From contig CABIVS010000008.1 of assembly GCA_902362375.1 (NCBI GenBank), positions 142,696 through 206,695 of the forward strand: DNA of 64,000 bases, given 5' to 3'. Below are positions 29,162 to 37,228 of this stretch, piece after piece. The notes below the pieces were generated by a model. That model was not told the DNA's origin. It did not search any database and worked only from the letters and a program-made list of their open reading frames with translations. Origin of the DNA: Bacteroidaceae bacterium (GTDB taxonomy: Bacteria; Bacteroidota; Bacteroidia; Bacteroidales; Bacteroidaceae). Both the position numbers and the translations under genes were made by a program. Position 1 is the first letter of the stretch, and every line of letters begins with the position of its first letter.

Positions 29162-31051
29162 TTAAAAGTTCAAATTAATACCACCCATAAACGTAGCTTT
29201 GGGCATGGGATAACCTGCATTTATTTCATAACGCTGTGCCAGCAGGTTTTCTCCCTTTATGAATAGGTTAGCGAAACGGCAGATACGATAATTTCCACGA
29301 AGATTCCATAAAACAAAATGGTCTTGTTGCTCGCTACCCTTTACAACAGAAGTATAAAGTCCTTTCACATATTGTACTCCTGTCGATACACTCCAACGCC
29401 CGGAAGTATAATCCACCCCTGCATACAATTTATGTTCGGGGGCAGCAAGAACGGGATTCTCCATGTGCAACCAGCTATAATTGGCGTTCACATTCCAGTG
29501 TGAATTGATATGGTAGCCCATATTCGTTTCAATTCCCCAGTTCTCTATCTCTCCGGAATTGATATTCAATGGAGGCACGAGTCCGTTTGACATAATCAGA
29601 TTGTCGCCATTAATATAGTAAAGGCTGACTCCGTAGGACAATGCCCCTTCCAGCAGACGTTGTGAGTAGGAAAGTTCATAGTTGATTAGTTTTTCCGGTT
29701 TCAATTCTGGGTTGGCAGGAGGAAACATATACATCTCACGAATGGTCGGATTACGGTATCCTTTGCTGACCATTGCTTTAAGTTCTGCATTCTTGGGTAA
29801 ATGAAAAGCCAGTCCGCCTTGTGGAATCCATTCTGTACCTACGTGTGAATGGTGGTCTACACGAATACCTGCGTCCAGTGAGAACCAATTGCTGATATCC
29901 TGACGGAAATCAATGTATCCGGCAAACTCATCCATTTGCTTGTCTACTCCCGGAGTATGTTCACCCGTAGCCAGTACTTTGTTCCATGATTCACCTCCGA
30001 AGTGCTGATAATCAAATCCTACGGTTAAACGATTACCGGTAAAGAAAGTAGCACTCTGATACCATGAAACACCCAGCATTTTGTCTTTAGAATTGAAATG
30101 TGATTTTTGCGGTTCTTTTCCTATCTGATAGCCATCGTTGATTTTATGCCGTCCCCAGTTATAGAAAAAGCTCAAACCTCCTGAAGTCTTTTCATAACGA
30201 TTTTCCAAAGCAAATGATGTCATTCCACGGGTGATACGGGAATCGTTGTCGATCAATGGTACTTGGATAGTTCCCGGATTGGAAGCATTAAAATGAGTCA
30301 CGTTTACATCTCCCCATACTTTCCAAAAAGAGTTGAGCTCATAGCCTAGCTTTGCATATCCACCATATTGCTCAAATCCCATATCGGGACGATGTCCATC
30401 TGTACGATTATATGATCCGGTTACGACGCTGCTGAAACGTCCCTTCTTGACACGGTTGGAAAATTCAGTCTGCAACGTGTTATATGAACCGTACCCAACT
30501 TGCACATTTGTTTTCACACCTTCTTCCTGTTGCCGACGGGTAACAATATTAATCACACCACCCATGGCATTCGAACCATAAAGTACAGATGCGGGACCTC
30601 GCAAAACTTCCACTTTCTCTGCCATCATAGATTGATAAGCGTCTGCTATCGGATGTCCCATCAAGCCCATATACTGTGGATGACCATCAATCAACACCAA
30701 TAATCCCGCTGTCGGACTACCACCGATACCGCGCAAGCTCATGCCACCTGCAGCCCCGGTAGATACGCCATATCCCATGATGCCACGACTGGTAGTAAAT
30801 AATCCCGGCACCTGCTCCGTCAATAACGGCAACAGCGAAGACTCATATCTTTTCTCAATCTGTTGCCTGCCGACTACGGAAATCGTCATTGGAAGATGTC
30901 GTACATCTGTTTCATTACGTGTTCCGGTAACTACAACTTCATCAATCATATAATTTCTTCCGGCTTGTATGCTATCCTTTTTAGTCTGTGCCATTCCCGA
31001 GATGGAAAGCAAGCTACCGAACAGGAATAAACAAGCTGTATTTCTTCTCAT
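29162..31051 (-). CDS. TonB-dependent outer-membrane receptor
   Basis: This 629-residue receptor has a signal peptide (MRRNTACLFLFGSLLSISGMAQ), a TonB-box-like DEVVVTGTR, a plug domain (about 45-165, with VEVLRGPASVLYGSNAMGGVINIVT) and a 22-strand barrel ending in IKGENLLAQRYEINAGYPMPKATFMGGINLNF. It is short, lacks the carboxypeptidase-like extension of SusC proteins and resembles BtuB/CirA-type siderophore, corrinoid or metal-complex receptors. The operon partners are Fe-S proteins and an ECF-type S component, which point to cofactor or metal uptake rather than glycans (inference). Confidence 0.9.
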   Translation of the reverse strand: MRRNTACLFLFGSLLSISGMAQTKKDSIQAGRNYMIDEVVVTGTRNETDVRHLPMTISVVGRQQIEKRYESSLLPLLTEQVPGLFTTSRGIMGYGVSTGAAGGMSLRGIGGSPTAGLLVLIDGHPQYMGLMGHPIADAYQSMMAEKVEVLRGPASVLYGSNAMGGVINIVTRRQQEEGVKTNVQVGYGSYNTLQTEFSNRVKKGRFSSVVTGSYNRTDGHRPDMGFEQYGGYAKLGYELNSFWKVWGDVNVTHFNASNPGTIQVPLIDNDSRITRGMTSFALENRYEKTSGGLSFFYNWGRHKINDGYQIGKEPQKSHFNSKDKMLGVSWYQSATFFTGNRLTVGFDYQHFGGESWNKVLATGEHTPGVDKQMDEFAGYIDFRQDISNWFSLDAGIRVDHHSHVGTEWIPQGGLAFHLPKNAELKAMVSKGYRNPTIREMYMFPPANPELKPEKLINYELSYSQRLLEGALSYGVSLYYINGDNLIMSNGLVPPLNINSGEIENWGIETNMGYHINSHWNVNANYSWLHMENPVLAAPEHKLYAGVDYTSGRWSVSTGVQYVKGLYTSVVKGSEQQDHFVLWNLRGNYRICRFANLFIKGENLLAQRYEINAGYPMPKATFMGGINLNF

Positions 31052-31081
31052 ACTTTATTGCGTGTTTCAAGTTTCTTCTTT

Positions 31082-31501
31082 TTACTTTTTATTTCTGATC
31101 TTTTCCAGGAAATCGCGGATCAGTGGTAATATTTCTTCTGCTGATTCCGCTTCGCTACACATTGTTTCTACAGGACATCCTCCTGTATGGTTGCGGTTCC
31201 AGATAAAAGGTACTTTCTCTGTAAAATCAACTTTTATATCTGATTTCTGAAGTAACTCCAAAGCTTTGGTACTGATAATATCGGTATATAACTCTTTGAT
31301 ACCTCCCAGAATCATCAGGGCGGCAGCTCCCTTTCCGACTACCTTATCAGCAATCGAAGCTCCTTTAAGAAACTCCGGTTCCAGGGTCAGTAAATCATAG
31401 ATATCGGCCACACCACGTTGAGTGAAAGTACGGATTTCTCCTTTGTTGGCAATAGTACAGGAATATCCTCCTGTATGTAGTAAATTGATTAATTCTTCCA
31501 T
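31082..31501 (-). CDS. DUF1893 family protein
   Basis: This 139-residue soluble protein contains GKGAAALMILGGIKELYTDIISTKALELL and WNRNHTGGCPVETMC, matching the DUF1893 (TM1506-like) family, which has a deaminase-like fold. The conserved C-terminal GGCPVETMC holds two cysteines that might bind metal or act in catalysis (inference). It lies between the aldo/keto reductase and the TonB receptor, with gaps of 8 and 30 bases, and is clearly part of the operon. Confidence 0.82.
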   Translation of the reverse strand: MEELINLLHTGGYSCTIANKGEIRTFTQRGVADIYDLLTLEPEFLKGASIADKVVGKGAAALMILGGIKELYTDIISTKALELLQKSDIKVDFTEKVPFIWNRNHTGGCPVETMCSEAESAEEILPLIRDFLEKIRNKK

Positions 31502-31509
31502 CTTTTCTT

Positions 31510-32913
31510 TTATAAAGTACCCTGTTTCAATTGTTCTACGAACTGATCTATCCGATGCAGCTCTTTCGGAATATCAATGTTCTGCGGACAGTGTGCCACA
31601 CACTGGTTACAACCGATGCAATGGCTTGCCTGACGAAGTTTGGGCACGCTACGGTCATATCCGACTAGAAAAGCACGCCGGGCTTTCGCATAATTCTCAT
31701 CCTGTCCGTTCCTGGGGACATTCCCTTCATTGACACAACGGTTGTAATGCAACAACACAGCAGGTATATCCAACCCATACGGACATGGCATACAATATTT
31801 GCAGTCGTTGCAAGGGATGGTAGGATATTTCAGCATTAATTGTGCCGTTTCCTCAAGAAACTCTTTTTCTTCATCTGTCAACGGTTCCAAAGGAGAATAA
31901 GTGCGGAGATTATCTTGCAGATGCTCCATATAAGTCATGCCACTTAATACAGTCAGAATGTCCGGGAATGAACCGGCAAAACGGAAAGCCCAGGAAGCGA
32001 CACTGCTTTCCGGACGGCGTTGTTTGAGCCGTGCCACCAGATTGTCGTTCAATTTAGACAAACGACCTCCTAAAAGCGGTTCCATGATGATAGATGGAAT
32101 TCCTCGTTTATGCAATTCTCCATACAGATATTCAGCATCCGTATTCCGGGTATTGGTTTCTTTTGCATGTTTCCAGTCTACATAGTTCAACTGTATCTGC
32201 ACAAAATCCCATTTGAATTCATCGTGCCGTGAAAGCAGGTAGTCATATACTTCGATATCCCCATGATAGGAGAATCCCAGATTGCGGATACGGCCTGCCT
32301 CCCGCTCCTTCACCAGAAAGTCAAGCATTCCGTTATCCAGGTAGCGTCCTTTAAGGGCTTCCATTCCTCCCATTCCGATGCCATGAAGCAGCATATAATC
32401 AATGTAATCTACCTGCAGGTCCGCAAATGATTTGTGGTACATCTTGAGCGATGCTTCACGAGACCATGTATCGGGAGAGAAATTGGATAACTTGGTGGCG
32501 ATATAATATTTGTCACGGGGATGACGGCTCAATGCAATACCCGTTGCCTTTTCGGAAAAGCCCTGTACGTATGCCGGAGATGTATCGAAATAGTTTACTC
32601 CGTGAGCGATTGCATAATCAATCAGTCCATTCACGGCATCCTGGTCGATGACTTCACCATTACCGTTGGGAGCAGGTTTGAGAGGCCAACGCATACAACC
32701 ATATCCCAAGAGTGAAACACGGTCACCGGTAGTCGGAGACGTGCGGTAAGTCATTTTATCGGTAGGCACCTCTCCTTCTCCTGTTGCGCTGCTTGAAGAG
32801 GAAGTACCTTTTGAAGAGCATCCGTATAATAGCCCTGTCGACGTGGCTGCACTAATACCTACAATCTTAATGAAATCTCTTCTATTTATATCTTTCTTAT
32901 TTTTATCTTCCAT
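31510..32913 (-). CDS. Aldo/keto reductase with C-terminal 4Fe-4S domain, Tat/lipoprotein-like leader
   Basis: The 467-residue protein begins DINRRDFIKIVGISAATSTGLLYGC, a twin-arginine motif followed by a lipobox-like cysteine, so it may be exported folded and anchored. The TIM-barrel aldo/keto reductase domain (about 50-360) keeps the tetrad Asp and Tyr (NYFDTSPAYVQ), Lys (YIATKLS) and His (YMLLHG). The C-terminal part carries two ferredoxin-like cysteine sets (CNDCKYCMPC and CIGCNQCVAHCP). The combination suggests an electron-accepting reductase fed by the polyferredoxin encoded just upstream (19-base gap). Confidence 0.9.
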   Translation of the reverse strand: MEDKNKKDINRRDFIKIVGISAATSTGLLYGCSSKGTSSSSSATGEGEVPTDKMTYRTSPTTGDRVSLLGYGCMRWPLKPAPNGNGEVIDQDAVNGLIDYAIAHGVNYFDTSPAYVQGFSEKATGIALSRHPRDKYYIATKLSNFSPDTWSREASLKMYHKSFADLQVDYIDYMLLHGIGMGGMEALKGRYLDNGMLDFLVKEREAGRIRNLGFSYHGDIEVYDYLLSRHDEFKWDFVQIQLNYVDWKHAKETNTRNTDAEYLYGELHKRGIPSIIMEPLLGGRLSKLNDNLVARLKQRRPESSVASWAFRFAGSFPDILTVLSGMTYMEHLQDNLRTYSPLEPLTDEEKEFLEETAQLMLKYPTIPCNDCKYCMPCPYGLDIPAVLLHYNRCVNEGNVPRNGQDENYAKARRAFLVGYDRSVPKLRQASHCIGCNQCVAHCPQNIDIPKELHRIDQFVEQLKQGTL

Positions 32914-32932
32914 ACTCTTATACTGATTTAGA

Positions 32933-34441
32933 TCAAATAATTCTATGCATCTGATGTCCGGTCACATAAATAGCGCTGAAAGGACGGGACGGACAAAGGT
33001 TCTCACACGCCCCACAACCGATACAATTTTCTACATTTACTACCGGAATCTTTGGAGAATCTGTTTTTTCAGGATCGGAAGCTACCATCTGTATGGCACC
33101 TGTCGGACAATGGCGGGCACAGTTGCCACATTCCATTCCATCTGTCAAAGGTACACAGTTCTCTTTAATCCATACGGCATGTCCGATCTGAATAGCTGAT
33201 TTCTCGGCAAGACTGGTGAGATGAATAGCGCCGGCGGGACAAACTTCCGAACATTTAGTACATTCGGGACGGCAATACCCACGTTCGTATGACATTTCCG
33301 GTTGCATCAATGTCAATAGGTTGTCTGACGGACGCAATACCTGATTGGGACAAACAGAGACACATAATTGGCAGGCTGTGCAATGTTGAGTGAAATTGCG
33401 TGCGCTTAATGCACCGGGAGGATAGATAGGATTTTCTCTTTGGGGAATCTTTTTATCTTCGATAGTAGCCAATCCTCCGTCTACTTTCTTCTCTTGTGCT
33501 TTCAGTACAGAAGTTGTTGCAAAAATGGCCGATGCTGAAAGGAAGCTACGACGGGCGTTGTCTACCTGTTCAGTAGTGACAGACTTTGCTTTCGAATCTT
33601 CGCTCGTAGCTGTTTCGTTCTTAGGTTTCCGTCTTGTGTATGTAATGGCTCCATGCTTACACTTTCCGATACAATCCATACAAGTCACACAACGGCTATA
33701 ATCTATTTCATGGGCTTTCGGATTAATACACGATGCTTTGCAATTGCGGGCACACAAACCGCAACTATTGCATTTGGAAGTATCAATTACCGGTTTGAAT
33801 ATCGCATATTTGGATATAAACCCTAATACAGTACCTACGGGGCAGATCGTATTACAATAGGTTCGTCCGTTGCGCCACGCCAGAATGAAAAGAACAACAA
33901 GGGTGGCAATGGCAATTAACATCGTCGAAAGACTCTTCATCCATACATCTACCTCATAAAAAGCATAACTATCCATTCGTTCGGCGAAATACGCCAACAG
34001 GTTGTTTCCCCATTGCCAGACTGGTGCAAAAAGACTGGAAGCTATCCGGCCATAAGCACTATACGGTGCCAGCAAGATAGCCAAAGAGTTCAATCCTGCA
34101 ACCATCATGATAATGAATACTCCTAAAACGCCATACCGCAACCATTTCATTGCTGGTGAATAACGGAACCGGTTTTTCTTTTGTTTGCCGGACACCCACG
34201 AAACAATGTCCTGAAACACTCCCAACGGACAAATAACAGAGCAGTAGATACGTCCGAACAGGAATGTAAGTACAACTAAAAACAATACGACACCTATGTT
34301 CAAGGCTAATAAAGCCGGCAGAAATTGAATTTTCGCCAACCATCCGAACCATGTGTGCAATGTACCCGTGAAGTCGAGGAACAGAAGGGTAATAAGCGTA
34401 AAGCACACAATGGCAGTTGTAAGTCTGATAGTACGCAGCAT
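32933..34441 (-). CDS. Polyferredoxin membrane protein (NapH/NosR-like 4Fe-4S protein)
   Basis: This 502-residue protein has about five membrane helices in its first 240 residues, with two CPxG motifs (ICPLGVFQD and ICPVGTVLG) of the NapH/NosR/CcoG type. These are followed by many 4Fe-4S motifs: CNSCGLCARNC, CVTCMDCIGKC, CTACQLCVSVCP, CTKCSEVCP, CGNCARHCP and CIGCGACENLCP. An RRSFLSASAIFAT segment lies between them. It probably carries electrons across or along the membrane to the reductase encoded next. The ATG at 34441 is preferred to the TTG at 34480. It is the first gene of the five-gene operon. Confidence 0.9.
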   Translation of the reverse strand: MLRTIRLTTAIVCFTLITLLFLDFTGTLHTWFGWLAKIQFLPALLALNIGVVLFLVVLTFLFGRIYCSVICPLGVFQDIVSWVSGKQKKNRFRYSPAMKWLRYGVLGVFIIMMVAGLNSLAILLAPYSAYGRIASSLFAPVWQWGNNLLAYFAERMDSYAFYEVDVWMKSLSTMLIAIATLVVLFILAWRNGRTYCNTICPVGTVLGFISKYAIFKPVIDTSKCNSCGLCARNCKASCINPKAHEIDYSRCVTCMDCIGKCKHGAITYTRRKPKNETATSEDSKAKSVTTEQVDNARRSFLSASAIFATTSVLKAQEKKVDGGLATIEDKKIPQRENPIYPPGALSARNFTQHCTACQLCVSVCPNQVLRPSDNLLTLMQPEMSYERGYCRPECTKCSEVCPAGAIHLTSLAEKSAIQIGHAVWIKENCVPLTDGMECGNCARHCPTGAIQMVASDPEKTDSPKIPVVNVENCIGCGACENLCPSRPFSAIYVTGHQMHRII

Positions 34442-34547
34442 AAATTTATTAATTTTCAAATTATAGTAGTTATATCTCAATATCCGAAACGTTCCGTCCT
34501 AATATACGATATTCCATCAGAATTGATTTTTGTACTTTTTATCGCTG

Positions 34548-34555
34548 CAAATTTA
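34548..34555 (-). promoter_or_regulatory. -7 promoter box for the Fe-S/TonB/ECF operon
   Basis: The minus strand reads TAAATTTG, a TAnnTTTG match, with 21 bases between it and the shared upstream element at 34577-34614. Confidence 0.65.
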
Positions 34556-34576
34556 ATCAGATAGATTCGGTTATCA

Positions 34577-34614
34577 AGTATATATATTACCGAATGTTAT
34601 ACCAAAATTACAGA
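34577..34614 (-). promoter_or_regulatory. Shared 38-bp upstream element, copy 1
   Basis: This A/T-rich block matches 37131-37168 at 34 of 38 positions and holds repeated half-sites on the minus strand (GTAAT, GGTATAACA, GGTAATATA). It sits 21 bases upstream of the -7 box, so it covers the -33 region and beyond, where an activator would bind. Confidence 0.65.
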
Positions 34615-34628
34615 TTCGTGATATTTGA

Positions 34629-34681
34629 TTATAACGCTGCCTGTCAATACAGCGAATTGATATTGGCAGGCAGCGTTATAA
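34629..34681 (-). terminator. Hairpin terminator after the 141-residue lipoprotein gene
   Basis: The perfect arms TTATAACGCTGCCTG and CAGGCAGCGTTATAA (15 bp) surround a 23-base loop with a further small pairing. It separates the lipoprotein pair from the downstream operon promoter. Confidence 0.75.
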
Positions 34682-34700
34682 TGATTATCTTATTGTAGAA

Positions 34701-35126
34701 CTATTTTAAAGGAGTAAGTTCCAAATATTCTCTCGACATATGTATCTGACCATATTCCCCCCATCGGTCATAAACGGCAAACTTTTTTGTAGTAAGTTCT
34801 TCTATATCCCAATAGTGGTCATCGCCGAAGTATATCGTTTTGGAACTCGGATCATAGAAACTCCATCGTCCGGTGATACTGTTTTCATTCACTTTCCCAT
34901 CAGTGTCAATACTTATAAACTTTCTTATATACGTGCCGTTTTTCTCCAATTTATATACGGTATAGTGTGTATTGCCTTCATCATCGACTATTTTCTCACT
35001 CGCCCATGTATTATCACATATCAAGGATATGGTATCTTCTTCTCCATTAGAATAATATCCCGTTTTCTCAACGCAACTGGATGCAAGAATCAGAGTTACA
35101 AAAACGATAAAAATAGATTTCTTCAT
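34701..35126 (-). CDS. Lipoprotein of unknown function (lipocalin-like pattern)
   Basis: The 141-residue protein has a lipoprotein signal (LILASSC, Cys about 18). Its mature part is beta-rich, with NTWASEKIVDDEG, YKLEKNGTYIRKF and ITGRWSFYDPSSKTIYF, reminiscent of the small lipocalin-like domains common in Bacteroides lipoproteins. No family could be firmly named. Its ATG overlaps the upstream gene's stop by one base, so the two lipoprotein genes are co-expressed. Confidence 0.7.
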   Translation of the reverse strand: MKKSIFIVFVTLILASSCVEKTGYYSNGEEDTISLICDNTWASEKIVDDEGNTHYTVYKLEKNGTYIRKFISIDTDGKVNENSITGRWSFYDPSSKTIYFGDDHYWDIEELTTKKFAVYDRWGEYGQIHMSREYLELTPLK

Positions 35127-35860
35127 TAGTGTAGGAAATTAAGGTTTGCGATATGAGCATCTCCATTTGTGTTTATCACTTCAAAATTCCAGTCTACATC
35201 ATTTCCTTGATTGGCAGACCACTCAAAACTGGGATTGATATGAAAACCTACACCACAAAATAATACACTGGCTAATTCTTTATTACCATTATATCCCACT
35301 CTACAAGTGACAAGAAATGCCCACGCGGCATTTTTATAAGATTGGGGATATAATTCTATTACTGTTTCTATGTAATCGCTCGAATTGATATAAAACTGTT
35401 CCTTATAATCCGTTATGTTGCATGTTGCTATTAAAGAACGGCTCATACGGTCATCGGATAGTTTTCTCTTCAAGTGGACAGGTGAGTTACCTTTTGTCTG
35501 ACTGATATAAATTTCACTTTCAGTAATCATAACAATGTAATCTACTCCATGAGAAGATGACAATTGGCCGGACAGACTGTTTATCTGACTAATGCTCTGC
35601 TTGAAACTGTTAAGATTAACAGGATTTACAGCGTTAAATTCTTCCGCATCTGTATTCGTTAAATAAGAAAGTGCAGTACTTTTTTTGTTTGGGTTGACAT
35701 AATACTCATGAGTAGTCTTGTTAATATCCACAAAATCATTTAAAACTGCAATATCCTGTTGATAATTCCGGCTGGCTGGTACTGGAAGGGTCAGATTGTT
35801 TTGGCAACTCTGTAGGAACAAGGTTATTAACACTACTAATAAAGAATAGATTTGTTTCAT
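35126..35860 (-). CDS. Lipoprotein of unknown function
   Basis: This 244-residue protein has a lipoprotein signal (LITLFLQSC, Cys about 19). The mature sequence mixes helical (DIAVLNDFVDINKTTHEYYV) and strand segments and ends in WNFEVINTNGDAHIANLNFLH. No known domain is recognised. It is first in a two-gene unit with the 141-residue lipoprotein, preceded by a -7 box at 35904-35911. Confidence 0.7.
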   Translation of the reverse strand: MKQIYSLLVVLITLFLQSCQNNLTLPVPASRNYQQDIAVLNDFVDINKTTHEYYVNPNKKSTALSYLTNTDAEEFNAVNPVNLNSFKQSISQINSLSGQLSSSHGVDYIVMITESEIYISQTKGNSPVHLKRKLSDDRMSRSLIATCNITDYKEQFYINSSDYIETVIELYPQSYKNAAWAFLVTCRVGYNGNKELASVLFCGVGFHINPSFEWSANQGNDVDWNFEVINTNGDAHIANLNFLH

Positions 35861-35903
35861 AATAAAAGGATTTAGTAAATTTATGTTGAGAAATATTTCT
35901 TCA

Positions 35904-35911
35904 CAAAGTTA
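35904..35911 (-). promoter_or_regulatory. -7 promoter box for the lipoprotein pair
   Basis: The minus strand reads TAACTTTG, an exact TAnnTTTG match 44 bases before the ATG. Confidence 0.6.
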
Positions 35912-35980
35912 TCATTTTCCTCTGGAAACAAACCGTTTACAGTGTGAATAATACGTAATGAGTTTAGATTTAACTTCCTT

Positions 35981-37081
35981 TCATTGCAAGATCACTATTT
36001 CACCAATTACAGGCATCCATACATCCAAAGAATCTTTATTCTTCATCTCTTCTGCATTTTTGAGAGGTTCATCCCAACGATGTTTGGCCAACGCATATTT
36101 GGAATGATGTACGGTCAGGATTCTTTTTGCTTTTAAGTCTCTGGCCGTCTGCGTCATATACTGGGGCATCAAATGGATCAAGCTCCATTCTTTGTCGTAT
36201 TGTCCGTTTTCGAGGATCGCAAGGTCGATGTCCGGAAATCGATTGCCTATTTCTGCATAATGTGTATCATATCCTCCGTCTCCGCCGATGTATATCTTTT
36301 GTGAAGGAGCTTCTAACAGGAAGGAAGCCCAAAGCGACTGGTTGGCAGTAACTCCGCGACCGGAGAAATGACGGGCAGGCAAACAATGTATCATAAAGCC
36401 CGGAGCGAGGTTTGCCTCTTCATTCCAGTCAAGTTCTATCAGAAGCTCTTTATCAAATCCCCAATATTCGAAATGTTCGCCGACACCCAACGGACAAATC
36501 ACTGCTCCAATCCGATCTTTCAGTTTTTTGACCGTGTTGTGATCCAAATGATCCCAATGATCGTGACTAATCACCAGATAATCAATGTCCGGCATATCAT
36601 CCGGTGTATAAAGTTCCGTACCTTTGAATGGCTTGTTGACAAAAGATACGGGAGAAGCCATACAAAATACCGGGTCAACCAATATTCGCTTTCCTCCCGT
36701 TTGAATCAGGTAAGATGAATGTCCGAACCATACCAATATTTCTTCATTACGGTCAATCTTACGTAAATCCGTTTTGATTGCTTTGACAGCCTGTTCGGGG
36801 CGCAAACCGTCTATCTTTTTGAAAATGAACTCCCAGATTCCGATAAAACGTCCCCTGTCGGAAGTCATCAATAGGGTTTCATGCTGATTTTTAAATTCTC
36901 CGTTTCTGTAATTAGGAGATTTCATGACTCTTTCCAGCCGTTCCCCACGGGGAGTTCTGCCGAAACTAGCTTGATTGATAAAAACAATGACTGACACCGC
37001 CAGCAATGCTATTACAGCTAATATACATCCTACAATCATACGTGCTTTGAATTTTTTGAATATGATACGCATATAATTCAT
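35981..37081 (-). CDS. MBL-fold metallohydrolase (UlaG / NAPE-PLD-like)
   Basis: This 366-residue protein has an N-terminal membrane helix (MIVGCILAVIALLAVSVIVF) and a metallo-beta-lactamase domain. The metal-binding motif is SHDHWDHLDH, followed by LPARHFSGRG, GGDGGYDTHY and TVHHSKYALAKHRWDEP, the set found in UlaG and N-acylphosphatidylethanolamine phospholipase D relatives. The anchor places the enzyme at the membrane. The ATG at 37081 is adjacent to an in-frame GTG at 37084; a second ATG is at 37072. Its promoter region shares a 38-bp element with the Fe-S/TonB operon. Confidence 0.88.
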   Translation of the reverse strand: MNYMRIIFKKFKARMIVGCILAVIALLAVSVIVFINQASFGRTPRGERLERVMKSPNYRNGEFKNQHETLLMTSDRGRFIGIWEFIFKKIDGLRPEQAVKAIKTDLRKIDRNEEILVWFGHSSYLIQTGGKRILVDPVFCMASPVSFVNKPFKGTELYTPDDMPDIDYLVISHDHWDHLDHNTVKKLKDRIGAVICPLGVGEHFEYWGFDKELLIELDWNEEANLAPGFMIHCLPARHFSGRGVTANQSLWASFLLEAPSQKIYIGGDGGYDTHYAEIGNRFPDIDLAILENGQYDKEWSLIHLMPQYMTQTARDLKAKRILTVHHSKYALAKHRWDEPLKNAEEMKNKDSLDVWMPVIGEIVILQ

Positions 37082-37101
37082 CACTAAATTATTTCACGCA
37101 G

Positions 37102-37109
37102 CAAATATA
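37102..37109 (-). promoter_or_regulatory. -7 promoter box for the metallohydrolase gene
   Basis: The minus strand reads TATATTTG, followed by GCTGC; the matching box at 34548 is followed by GCAGC. The leader would be very short. Confidence 0.65.
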
Positions 37110-37130
37110 CAGGTATTCAGAGAGCTTGTT

Positions 37131-37168
37131 AGTATATATATTACAGATTGTTATACCATAATTACTGA
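37131..37168 (-). promoter_or_regulatory. Shared 38-bp upstream element, copy 2
   Basis: Only four positions differ from copy 1 at 34577-34614, and the distance to the -7 box is identical (21 bases). Preservation of both sequence and spacing implies a common regulator. Confidence 0.65.
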
Positions 37169-37228
37169 AAGCAGTTGTCTGTTGGGTGCCAGTCTATTGT
37201 GTGAACAAACCTTTTATTATTCAGTTCT

